Assembly: GCA_015680635.1 (NCBI GenBank) | Contig: JAABOA010000047.1 | Span: 5,607 to 28,758, forward strand | Direction of reading: 5' to 3' | DNA length: 23,152 nt | Source of the DNA: Lunasporangiospora selenospora | Taxonomy: Eukaryota; Mortierellomycota; Mortierellomycetes; Mortierellales; Mortierellaceae | Shown here: positions 1 through 8,731 of the stretch, piece after piece | How positions within the stretch are numbered: position 1 is the stretch's first letter | Layout of the letters: each line of letters opens with the position of its first letter | Position numbers and translations under genes: made by a program | Notes under the pieces: generated by a model | Seen by the model: only the letters and a program-made list of their open reading frames with translations | Database searches by the model: none | What the model was told of the DNA's origin: nothing

Positions 1-1639
1 CTTGATCTCATTTTCGCTCTCACTGCTGCTGTCATCCTCTGCTTGGGCTACCGCCAGCTCGTCCTGAATGTCGTCCAACATTACAATCTCGCGTTGGTCA
101 ATCAACTTGGCAGTACGTTCCCAGGCACGACGGCGAGTATAGGCGCCTCTACGGTTGTTGATAGACCATTTTTGCCAGTGGTTATTGGCATATTCCCATC
201 CTTCGGCATCGCATTCTCCACTGGTGCCGTGAAGTTTGAGTCGCCACTGTGGGTCCAGCCATCTCCATTCTTGGGATTTCCGGAGGACTTTGTTTGGTTG
301 ACCTGGAATGGCCTCATGTGCGACATGGGGCGGGGGGAGTTGGAAAGCCGATTTGCTCTGTGTTGGCTCAATATGGTCGTCCGTCCTTAATGTTTCCAAT
401 CATAAGTCCAGAGTCGTGAGTTGGATGGATATTGAGTTGATAGAAGAACAGTGCGTAGCAAAAAAAAATAATGGAAATGGAAATAGGTAGAAGAGATCAA
501 CGAGTGAGTTATTGTACATACCAATGCAAGAATAGTGGTACACACATTCTTCATAACCATTTTGATGTATTTTACCATGGTGCACGGTCGTTTGGCAGCA
601 TCATTGGAGTCCAGTCAATTCCCAACCACCATCGCTGGTTCTCGTAGAGCACAAACTTGTAGTACATGGTCGCATGGTCCTCTTCAATGTCATATCCAGT
701 CTTGGATTTGTAGGCGGATTTGTTGTAGAGACCACTGTCAAAACTGTCGTAGTCTTGTTTCTTGCGTTGACCGATGGCTCGTGCAATAATGTCCTTGACC
801 GAGAATCGCCTCTTCTTTCGATAGCTCGCATGGACCTCTGGTTTCCATGGCCAATAGGGGATCAGCTGCAACAGGGGCGAGAAGGCCTGAAGTTTCATCG
901 TGATGGCCCAGAGGATATTGAACCAAGGGGCTCTCCAGCATATGAAGATGCTTCCCATGAATGCAACAATAAACCGCATGGGGATAATCCATGTCAGCAC
1001 GAGCCAGGGTACATATGTGAACAGAATAAGAGCCAGCGCCGTGTGAGACCGACTCTTGTCTGACCAATTAAAACATGCTTCCACTCGATCCATGGTTCGA
1101 TGCCATGCGGCCCAATGATCAAGAATATCCTGAATTTCTCTCAACGTCGCTGCCTGCTCCAGCTGAGTCGAAGATGGGTGGCGGGAGGATGTAGGCGACA
1201 ACAGGGCAGAGCTACTGCCGCTCCTGCCCGAGCCAACACTCATAAATGAGACCTTGCTGCTCTTGGGAGTGCTGGGACTGAGAGGTGCATTGTCGCCTGG
1301 CTGATTCAATCGAGTGGTCTTGCGAGACTTGATCCACATATAGCCGAGGTGAACTAGCATGGCCCAATGGAGACCATAGGCCAAGAAAACCTCAGCACCG
1401 AGGCAAATTGCCCACCAGGCAAAGAGGACGAGAAAGCTCTTGACGGACCGGTCTGAAGTCCAGGTCAAGAGCTGGAGCAATTGATGGACCAAATGAATAG
1501 ATGGAGCGGTGTAGCTCAGAAGCAAGGTCACGGACGCCGGGACAGGAGTAGAAGCCGAGAAGAACTCGGTGAAGGACTGCGAAGTCCCGAGAGGCCTCTT
1601 TCGAAGGAGGCCAGCTGGTGTTGACGCTGGAGAAGTCAT
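1..1639 (-). CDS. PEX23/PEX30-family peroxin with dysferlin domain (3' end beyond left edge)
   Basis: Integral membrane protein of the Pex24p/dysferlin-domain family (yeast Pex30/31/32, Pex28/29), which acts at ER-peroxisome contacts and controls peroxisome number. Exons: 1639-576 and 385-1, with a 190-nt intron (donor GTAAAA, acceptor TTAAG) that splits a Trp codon. At least 483 residues are visible. Hydrophobic stretches lie near residues 60-100 (FAWWAICLGAEVFLAYGLHW) and near 195-245. The dysferlin N motif (ENQRWWLGIDWTPMMLPNDR) ends exon 1. Exon 2 carries the dysferlin C motif (WRWLDPQW, then GWEYANNHWQKW) and an acidic Ser/Glu tail still open at base 1. I start at the ATG of MTSPAST (1639); the frame stays open upstream to 1858, but that part is low-complexity and looks like 5' UTR. 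Family assignment is firm; the exact paralogue is not. Confidence 0.86.
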
Positions 1640-2401
1640 GATGTTGAAAGTGCGGGAATTACCCTTGGGAGAACCAGCTCCGAATGATGCAACCGCGGGA
1701 TGGGAATGGAGAGAGGATGGCGAATGAGAAGGGATGAAAGAGAATGAAGACACGGCTTGTAGTCGTTTGTTTGTGTGTCGATGTAGTGAGGGAGAGGGCG
1801 TTAGAGTTGTTGTCAGTCTTGGCGTGAGAGAGAAAGAGAGTCTTTCGGGTCGAGGCAAACTCGGTTGACTCGGTTGATGGATGACGGCCTTTCAGGAATG
1901 CAGTTTGTGGAGATCCAAATGTCATTCAACGGCTCTCAGGACATGCGATGGTTCCTTTCTTCTTTTTTGCTCTCGTTCCTTCGTTTTCTATTTCCCTTTT
2001 CTTTTTTTTCTTTTTTTTTGGTCGGTCAGTCGGTCGCGCGTGTTCACACACGGACAGAGTCCACTTCCTGACTTGGTCAAATCTTCCTGGAGAAGAGGGG
2101 GAGTTGGGTTGAGCACAAGTTGAAAAAAGAAAAGAAAAGCAGAGGAGCAAGATTGACACAGGATGCCAGTTGTCGACCGACTGTAAAATTTGAAATTTGG
2201 CACGTGCTGACATGCGCGTTCTTTTGACAACACGCGTCTGGGGAGAGAGAGTCAGGACCGCCCACTCACAGAAAATGATTAGGACTGGACGTGAGGCTGA
2301 GAAAGAACTGGGTGACTGGCCGTTGCAACAAAAAAAAAAAAGAGAGTACGGCCAAACTACCACTCTTGAAGAGTGGGCAAAGGGCACGACTGCATTAAAA
2401 G
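1640..2401. promoter_or_regulatory. Divergent intergenic region between the peroxin and MED8
   Basis: This 762-bp stretch holds the 5' flanks of two divergent genes. It contains a pyrimidine-rich block (about 1951-2022, with T8-T9 runs), an A-rich run near 2331-2342 and one CACGTG E-box at 2201-2206. An in-frame TAA directly before the MED8 ATG (2396-2398) closes that frame. Open frames here are low-complexity and show no family motif. No TATA box is obvious. Confidence 0.5.
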
Positions 2402-3946
2402 ATGAGTCTGATGATGAATCCGTTTCCACAGTCAGAGATCAGCATCGATACCCTAGAAAGTGTCAAGGCGCGACTACAGCAGCTTCAGGAATCCATTCTT
2501 CACTTTCTACGATCCATCAATCCAGAATCAACACCATCCACTGCATCTTGGTAGGCATTAAAGATGAATAAAATCTTCATTCTTCTGAACAAGTGATTCA
2601 TGCATATTCTTCTGACTGATTTCTTCTCTCACCTCTCTCGCCTCTCTCCTACTCTCCTGAACGCATCATCGACACTCGTGCAACCTCAATTTTCCAATGA
2701 TGATAACCATCCAAATATCGCCACCATAAAAGGACAGAGTTGCATTCAAAGTTCAATGTCTTGATTGCGCGTTATCTCAACCTTGCCAACATCCTCAACA
2801 GTCCTCACTCGAGTCGCCTACAGAGCTATACCGTTTTCCCAAACGAGCCTCCAGCAACAGACCAGAATGTTCAAAATTTGAGTGTACTTTTGCGGACAAA
2901 ACTCTTTCCAGAACTTGAACAAGATGATGAAGATAGAATCGCTCAGGGCGCTGCTCTCTTGGGCTTGCCCACTGGATCGGGAGGCACCCCTGTAGATGAA
3001 CGCAGGACCTTAGCGGCATTAAAGGTACAAAAAGCATGTCTTTGATTGCGAAATGTCACTGTGTTCTAGTAGGTATGATTCTAAAAAGTGATCTTTACTA
3101 CTATCTCTTAAAAAACAACAACAAAAATAGCTCAAAGTGATGCTCCATGATGCCCTTTGCAAAGCTGCAGACGAGATTTTTGAAGGTCAACTAGACCAAG
3201 TCAACACTCGGATGCGCTTCGAAGCTGATGTAGAGGATGATCTGAACAGTCCCGCCTCCAAAGCCACACCGTCAACCAACGATCAACCCACCACCACAAT
3301 AGCGTCTCGACCCATCTCTGACGATAATTTCTTTCAGAACGATCTTCAGCTCCTTGGGATTATAAATGGACAACAGGCAAATATTCAATACGTGGACGAC
3401 TGGGGCAGGGACAGGAGCTCGATAGTTCCTGGGTTGAAAGGGTCGCTATCCGTAGCCGGCGATGAGACTATCCACAACGCTGCCACAATTACGGATGGAG
3501 TCAATGCCCTGAGCGACACTTTATTTGACGAAAACCAAAGTGAACTAGAGGATGTTTATGAGCGGCTGGACCGTGAAATTTCTGCACGTCAAGCATTGAT
3601 GAATTCAGGAGGAATTGATGATTTTTCAGACATGGATGATACCGACTCATTGGTGGAAGAAGAGTACGAAGAGGAAGAAGAAAAGGAAATTAAGAAGGAT
3701 TCAAGGACAGACGAACCTTTGGACACATTTACAGGGCCAGCAGCCCCTGGTCACGGCGATAATGATGATGGAGTAGCTGATGGGGATACCTTTATGGAGG
3801 TTGATACAAAGGATGGGGACGCTCTAGACAACATTGATCAGAGTTCACAAATGGCCTTGAATAGCAAGGTTGATTTCAATAATGGAGATGAGGACAATGC
3901 ATCTTCTGCAGACGATGATGAAGGCGATATGGAGGAGGTTGTTTAA
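2402..3946 (+). CDS. MED8: Mediator complex subunit 8 with long acidic C-terminal tail
   Basis: Head-module subunit of Mediator, which bridges activators and RNA polymerase II in the nucleus. Exons: 2402-2550, 2733-3024 and 3131-3946 (418 aa); the joins keep frame (introns 182 and 106 nt). The first 200 residues follow fungal Med8: an N-terminal helix (LESVKARLQQLQESILHFL), a conserved Trp at the first splice junction, then LHSKFNVLIARYLNLANIL, a VFPNEP segment (compare VVYPLP in yeast) and LLRTKLFPELEQ. The second half, about residues 200-418, is strongly acidic (a run of Glu near EEEYEEEEEKE, many Asp) and has no recognised domain. Yeast Med8 is 223 aa, so this tail is a large extension. 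The start is fixed by an in-frame TAA immediately upstream. Confidence 0.9.
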
Positions 3947-4135
3947 AAAAAAAGAATGAATTAAAAAAGGCGCACATCGTTCATGATTCTTGGGACCTCC
4001 CGCCTACTTCTCAAAAGACATAAATCATGACCCATTTTGCTCCTATCTGCCCCCTCCCCTTCTCAGGTTAGTTGCTGTGGTCATTGTTGCATGCAGGTTT
4101 AAGCTATGCAAGTATTCTTTTTTTTTTTTTTGCAT

Positions 4136-4141
4136 TTTATT
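4136..4141 (-). terminator. Polyadenylation signal AATAAA for the SFP1-like gene
   Basis: On the minus strand AATAAA lies about 35 nt after the stop at 4175. An A-rich run (the complement of T14 at 4118-4131) follows it in transcript order. Position and sequence fit a fungal 3'-end signal. Confidence 0.5.
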
Positions 4142-4174
4142 TTCTCTCCATCCCCCATTACACTGGGGGCCTGT

Positions 4175-6929
4175 TCATTGCCTGGCCTGTTGTGGATTCG
4201 ATCGAGATCTAGTATTGGGGGCTGCTGCCATTGTGGTCGTTCTTGTGGACCGACGAGAGGCAGTCTCGTCCGTGCCATTCGTCATGGCTGCTGTATTGTT
4301 AGTGGTAGTGTCTACTGTAATTGGTTCGGCGGAAGGAATAAATGGCGCCGAGACGGGGTTGGGGCTTGTTACACCATTATTAGCTCCATTGGCAGGGTCG
4401 ATCACCGTTGTTGCCCCTCCCTCACTAGAAAGAGTAAAAGTGAATGCTGGAAGAGATGGAGCTGGGACTGGGGCGGGAGTTGGAGTAGGGCCGAATCTGG
4501 CTTTTGCATCGGTAATGGTACATTTCGACATCCTGGCTCAGGCCCCGGTTTACCAGTAGCCTCGGGTGCAGATGATGGCATTGGTCCCGGTCCCGGTCCC
4601 GGTCCTGGCCTCGCCCCTGCTCTCTCCGCTGACCCATTATTGTCGCCTGGTGCATTCCCTGTAGCATTGGCATTGGCATTATTGCTTGCATTGATTGCTT
4701 GCGCAGTCAAGATCGCATTTGCCGCAGCCATCATCATTGGGCTTGCCTGGACCGCCGCAAGTGCAGCAGCAATTGTCATGGCTGCTTGCTTGGGGTATGG
4801 TCCAAAGATATGCGGGTTGATCAATCCTGATTGATGCGCACGAAGGGCGGCAGTGAGGTTTGGATGCGAGTGCTCGATATGATACTTGAGCCCATTCAAG
4901 TTCTTGTAGCGCTTGCCACATTCGAGGAATGTGCAGACATATGGTTTTGATTCAGGCGAGTCAGCATCACACATTCCCGAGGACGAGTGGCCATGGAGGT
5001 TATGGTATTTGAGGCCATTCGGGTTTTTGTAGGCCTTGTCACATCCAAGGACCGAGCATCGGTAGGGTTTATCGCTCGCATTAGTATTGCCACATTTAGT
5101 GATGTCTTCCATCAGACTAAACACTTCCTCCCGGTGCCGCAGCAAATCAACGGGAGAAGCGAGCATCGCGGGATTAGCGCCACCAAGTAGGGTTGTTCGA
5201 TTCGACAGAGGTCCAAAGGGCATAAACCGCCCCGCAAGGCCTGGGAAAATAGATGGATTCACCGAGGGATCCAACTGTGAGCATGCACCAGGTCCCTTGA
5301 AGGATAATGGTCCTGGTTCACAACCCATCTTTTCATGCCGCTGCAGGGCGAGGCGCTCGGGAATGACTGACCCTAGCGAGACATGTTGGCCCATTTCTAG
5401 CGCCTGCCGTTTAGAAGGTGGTCGCATCATGTCAGACACAGCCACCCCAGTGGAACCAATGGTATGCGAGTGAGCCGTTGAAAAAGGGAAGGCCGGATGG
5501 CGCATTGAGGTATCATCTTCATCTTCGGCGTAAATGTCTGCCAGAGACACATTTGCTTTTCTCTTGTTTGGTCCACCAAAGCTGGCTGTAAATGCCTCGA
5601 GAAAGTTGGCAGTCGAGTTGAATGGTAAGGAAGAGTCCAGGTCACTCGAGCACTCGCTATTGCCAGCACCATGGTAATACTGATAAAGTGGATGAGCAGG
5701 GTGGAGAGAGGGATAATGCGGTAGGGGCGGCGCTTGAAAGTATGAGCTGCTGTTGGTCCGTGCAAAGCCTTGGAGAAGGGGATTCGGATAAATGCCGACG
5801 GAATCAACGTCCGAAAATAATGGGGTGGCACCAGGTCCTGCTCCGGACCTTACAGAGAAGGAGGAAGGGCTTGAAGGGTCCGAGTCTGAGTCACTCCAAC
5901 TATCATCGTCTAAGAACTCCGAGTCGCCATCGCCAAGTTCATCGTCTTCTTCAAATCGGACGTGGCATTCTTCGTAGTGCTGCAAGAGATCATGAAGATC
6001 GACGAGTCTAAGGCCACAGCACAGAAAGTCCCGACAGAAGGCCGTCTCTAGTTCACGCTCCTGAAAACCATCTGCACCTGGGTACGGTGAACCTGGTCTT
6101 GTAAAGTCGCTATCGAATCTACGCAATTTCCAACCACACCCAATTCAGAGAGAGCACGTCAATATATCAGCACCATTGATTGATCTTTTGAAGGGAGACA
6201 TTGTTGAGGGGAATGCAGAGGCAGCTGCAAGGTGGCGGCAAAAAGCTGCCTCTGGTCAGTCGGGAAGATCATCCGTTGCAGGTGACGCGAACGATGGCCT
6301 GGTTGGACAAAGATAATCCTGCATTGTTTTTTGTGTTGTTCTACCCTCCCCCCCCCCTGCCTCTTCTTCACCTGCCTCTCCCCTGTCACGCATGGTTCCA
6401 TTAGAATCGTTGGCATTACAGTACTAGACCAGGCAGTGCTATGTTTGGGATATGGGGCATGGTGATGGAGACAGTCAAGAGAAAAGAACGTGGACTAGTT
6501 GTCGAGTTGCTGTGGGTACATCAGGAATATATGGTACGGACTCGCATCAAGAGAGAAAGCCATGTAGATTGAGAGCCGATACCCAGACACACACATGCAC
6601 ACATGCTCCACTCCACCCCATCTTGTCAAGGAGAATAGCAGAAATGTGGCCCGTGAGCTTAAGCTGCGGCGGGAGACTGCGGCAAGAGGACAAGATATGC
6701 ACCTGCTCAAGTGCTTTTTACGGGGATATGATTATGGTGCAAAAGGAGAGGAGAGGTCTATCCTTTTGTGCTCATTGAAAGTGGCCCAGAAGAAAGAAAG
6801 AAAGAAAGGTGCTTACTCGAATGCAGAGGCAAGAAACGAAGGTTGTGAGATCAGAGGTGTAGAGTGAGTCGAAGGGATACGGTGCTGCCTCGACGACGGC
6901 AGTTGTTGAATATCGATCGGTGCGGGCAT
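4175..6929 (-). CDS. SFP1: SFP1-like C2H2 zinc-finger transcription factor
   Basis: Nuclear regulator. In yeast, Sfp1 links nutrient/TOR signals to ribosomal-protein and ribosome-biogenesis genes. Rebuilt exons: 6929-6817, 6118-4554 and 4500-4175, giving 667 aa. Exon 1 (MPAPIDIQQLPSS...) ends in a GTAAGC donor whose phase matches the acceptor GCGTAG before exon 2; exon 2 has no in-frame ATG of its own near its start. A zinc-finger-like segment at residues 66-90 (CRDFLCCGLRLVDLHDLLQH, ending ECH) is typical of this family. Two C2H2 fingers follow at about 392-415 (YRCSVLGCDKAYKNPNGLKY) and 433-456 (YVCTFLECGKRYKNLNGLKY), the NGLKYH pair being the Sfp1 signature. A nearby PPSKRQ may be a nuclear signal. 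After the fingers come Ala-rich, GPGPGP and Thr/Asn/Ser-rich segments. The last intron (53 nt) is inferred from a frame change. Confidence 0.84.
4583..4606 (-). repeat. Hexanucleotide repeat encoding Gly-Pro dipeptides
   Basis: Four near-perfect copies of GGTCCC (plus strand) encode a GPGPGPGP run in the C-terminal half of the SFP1-like protein. A hexamer unit keeps frame, so copy number could vary without disrupting the gene. Confidence 0.8.
6119..6816 (-). other. Long first intron of the SFP1-like gene
   Basis: A 698-nt GT-AG interval joins the short first coding exon to the zinc-finger exon; other introns in the window are 53-190 nt. It starts GTAAGC and ends TTGCGTAG. It contains a (GAAA)4 tract at 6792-6807 just inside the donor and a C10 run at 6348-6357 that is G10 in the transcript. 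I saw no conserved coding segment inside, but a small alternative exon cannot be excluded. Confidence 0.65.
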
Positions 6930-7107
6930 GTTTCGAGAGCAGTGAGTAGTCTTTTGGGCCTGGAAGAGTTGGAGAGATTCCCGAGCCAAGGGTGCAGGGG
7001 AGGGGAGAGGAGGAGGAGCAAGAGAGGATAGAGGAAGAAGGCCCAGGTGGACGCGAACACGCTTCTGGAAAAGTGGGAGAACGGTGGCAGTTGAAAGAGA
7101 GAGGAAC

Positions 7108-7121
7108 TATAAAATATTATA
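7108..7121 (-). promoter_or_regulatory. TATA-like element upstream of the SFP1-like gene
   Basis: TATAAAATATTATA (plus) reads TATAATATTTTATA on the minus strand, about 180 nt upstream of the SFP1-like ATG, in otherwise GC-rich sequence. The position suits a core promoter for the minus-strand gene. The orientation is ambiguous because the element is nearly symmetrical. Confidence 0.4.
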
Positions 7122-7568
7122 GGAAGGGATGACCGAGAATGAGAAGAGTCAATGAGCGGAATGAGCAATGGGAGCAACAGACCACTGGATGGGCAGACGT
7201 GGGAGTGAATGGAGAGACAGAAAGAGAGCAAAGAGGAGCGGGAAGGGGACCGAGAAGAAGGAAGAAACGAACCCAAAGCGGCCAAATGTGGGTGTTTCGG
7301 CAGACGAGGGGGTGGGTGTCTGTGTTGCGTGCGATATGCGTCCAGCACCGTCCAAAGCAAGACCGCGAGTGGGCAGCGCCGAGACAGACGCATTCTCACA
7401 CACCTCTCCCACCTCATGGGCATCCACGGCTAGCCTGTGGGCAGTCTGGCAGCCACAAGTTACCCGCGATCCGGGACACACCCCCCCCCCTGCCTTGCTG
7501 GCAGACGCATATGCATCCACCAGAGTATACCCTAAGATCGGAGGCTCTTGATGCACGCGCCCTCCCTA

Positions 7569-7576
7569 ATTGGCTG
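7569..7576 (-). promoter_or_regulatory. Inverted CCAAT box (CAGCCAAT)
   Basis: ATTGGCTG on the plus strand matches the extended binding site of the HAP/NF-Y complex. An identical 8-mer lies 123 bp downstream. Both sit upstream of the small basic gene that starts at 7947. Confidence 0.4.
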
Positions 7577-7691
7577 GCTCCGCGTCATCTCCAAGGCCCT
7601 GCCTGCACCAGACTGCAAGGGTTTCGGCCGCATGTTCATGAGCAACGTGTGTGGCGCGGTCACCTGGTTAGGTGTTGTCACTCGTCGTTCC

Positions 7692-7699
7692 ATTGGCTG
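7692..7699 (-). promoter_or_regulatory. Second inverted CCAAT box (CAGCCAAT)
   Basis: A second exact ATTGGCTG, about 250 bp before the ATG at 7947. The pair of identical elements supports a CCAAT-driven promoter better than a single hit would. Confidence 0.4.
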
Positions 7700-7946
7700 A
7701 AGCTGCCCTGCTCGGCTTTCGAGTCCCTCGTCACCGTGGGTACTCATCCATCTCCGCAAGATCGTCCTGGCCCAGCCCCGTCATACTCTAGGCGTAGTCT
7801 AATACGGGCGGATCCCCCAAAACGCCCAACAGAAACTGTAAAAAAAAAAGAAAGCCTTTGTGGCTTATGAGAAGTGGCCATTCGTTGTTGACTTGCCCTT
7901 GGTCGTGGCAAATGCTTCGAAGCAAAAGGTCAAAGAACAACCCACA

Positions 7947-8570
7947 ATGGCAACATCTAGGAAGCTTGCCGCTCAGGCATTGGAATCACTATTCAATTAC
8001 AAGGCATCCACTCGTGCCTCCACAGCAGCAGCAGTGTCATCAGAACCAGTACCCAAAAAAAAGTCAAAGAAGGACCCGCTTCCAAAGACCAAAAAGGGTC
8101 TCAAGAAGATCAAGCATGAGCTCAGATACGGCCACTCAATCAAGAGGAGGTTAAGAGAAGAAAAGGAGGCGAATGAGAACCCACTCGGTAAGCCCTCATT
8201 CATTCCCAGGCGTTCGTTTCTCATCTACATTGCTTCTCCCTGTCTTGAGTGATGGCTAATTACGACCCTTATTACAACAACTTCTACAACTATTATTATT
8301 AATTCATCACTATTAGAAAAACTCAAAACACAGCAGGAAAAGGATGATGGCCTACTCGAGAAGAACATCAAGCACTTCAAGGTCATGAACAGGGCTTCCA
8401 AAAAGGAGTTAGAATTGCGCAAGAAGGTATACATTCATCTTCAGAGTTCACTGTGCGTATAGAGGTTGAGGGGAGGGATGAGTGGGCGAAATTTGACTCC
8501 AATTCCTAAACTGTCTAACCTCTATTTTGGGCTGAATCCGGGACTATAGATCAGGTCAAGGAGAGCATAA
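7947..8570 (+). CDS. Small lysine-rich protein of unknown function, possibly nucleolar
   Basis: Three exons, 7947-8187, 8317-8426 and 8550-8570, join in frame to give 123 aa (introns 129 and 123 nt). The last exon encodes only six residues (IRSRRA) and a stop. I do not recognise the family. Visible features: a short N-terminal helix (KLAAQALESLF), an Ala/Ser/Thr linker, then a very basic stretch with two NLS-like clusters (KKKSKK, KTKKGLKKIKHELR), a YGHSIKRRL motif and a charged, probably helical C-terminus (KNIKHFKVMNRASKKELELR). The composition resembles small fungal ribosome-biogenesis factors such as Alb1 or Rrt14, but I cannot align it to either with confidence. It is divergent from the SFP1-like gene. 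The frame is open upstream without an ATG, so 7947 is the first ATG. Confidence 0.68.
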
Positions 8571-8673
8571 CTCCACAGCTGTCATCAATGGATACAAAAA
8601 TATCAGGCTCTTTGGTTCCATTTCACAACCTACTACTCAACATTCTCTCACACCCATGCCACCACCAGCATAC

Positions 8674-8679
8674 AATAAA
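8674..8679 (+). terminator. Polyadenylation signal AATAAA for the small basic gene
   Basis: AATAAA about 105 nt after the stop at 8570, followed by a T8 run. It lies within 60 bp of the convergent SPT8 stop (8732), so the two 3' UTRs probably overlap. Confidence 0.45.
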
Positions 8680-8731
8680 TCCCGTATTTTTTTTACTGTC
8701 GATATCGATTACCATCATCTTTCCTACAAGG

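Larger units (their letters stand above)
6930..7946. promoter_or_regulatory. Divergent intergenic region, SFP1-like / small basic gene
   Basis: About 1 kb separates the two divergent start codons. It is more GC-rich than the neighbouring intergenic regions and holds a TATA-like element (7108-7121), two CAGCCAAT boxes (7569-7576 and 7692-7699, minus strand) and a C10 run (7481-7490). Open frames of up to 243 codons cross it on both strands, but they are Arg/Pro/His-rich, lack family motifs and overlap each other. I read them as chance frames. An unrecognised non-coding transcript cannot be excluded. Confidence 0.5.

Noticed and set aside
1640-1858. 73-codon N-terminal extension of the peroxin
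   Set aside because: Low-complexity Ser/Pro/His/Thr sequence without family similarity. The downstream ATG at 1639 gives a typical start; the upstream part is likely 5' UTR.
6851-7423. Open frame of 190 codons, minus strand, over the SFP1-like 5' region
   Set aside because: Low-complexity Ser/Leu/Pro. It overlaps the real first exon of the SFP1-like gene in another frame; the exon 1 frame, not this one, joins in phase to the zinc-finger exon.
7139-7870. Open frame of 243 codons, plus strand, upstream of the small basic gene
   Set aside because: Arg/Pro/His-rich, no family motif, overlaps equally open frames on the other strand in GC-richer sequence, and contains the CCAAT boxes. Reads as non-coding.
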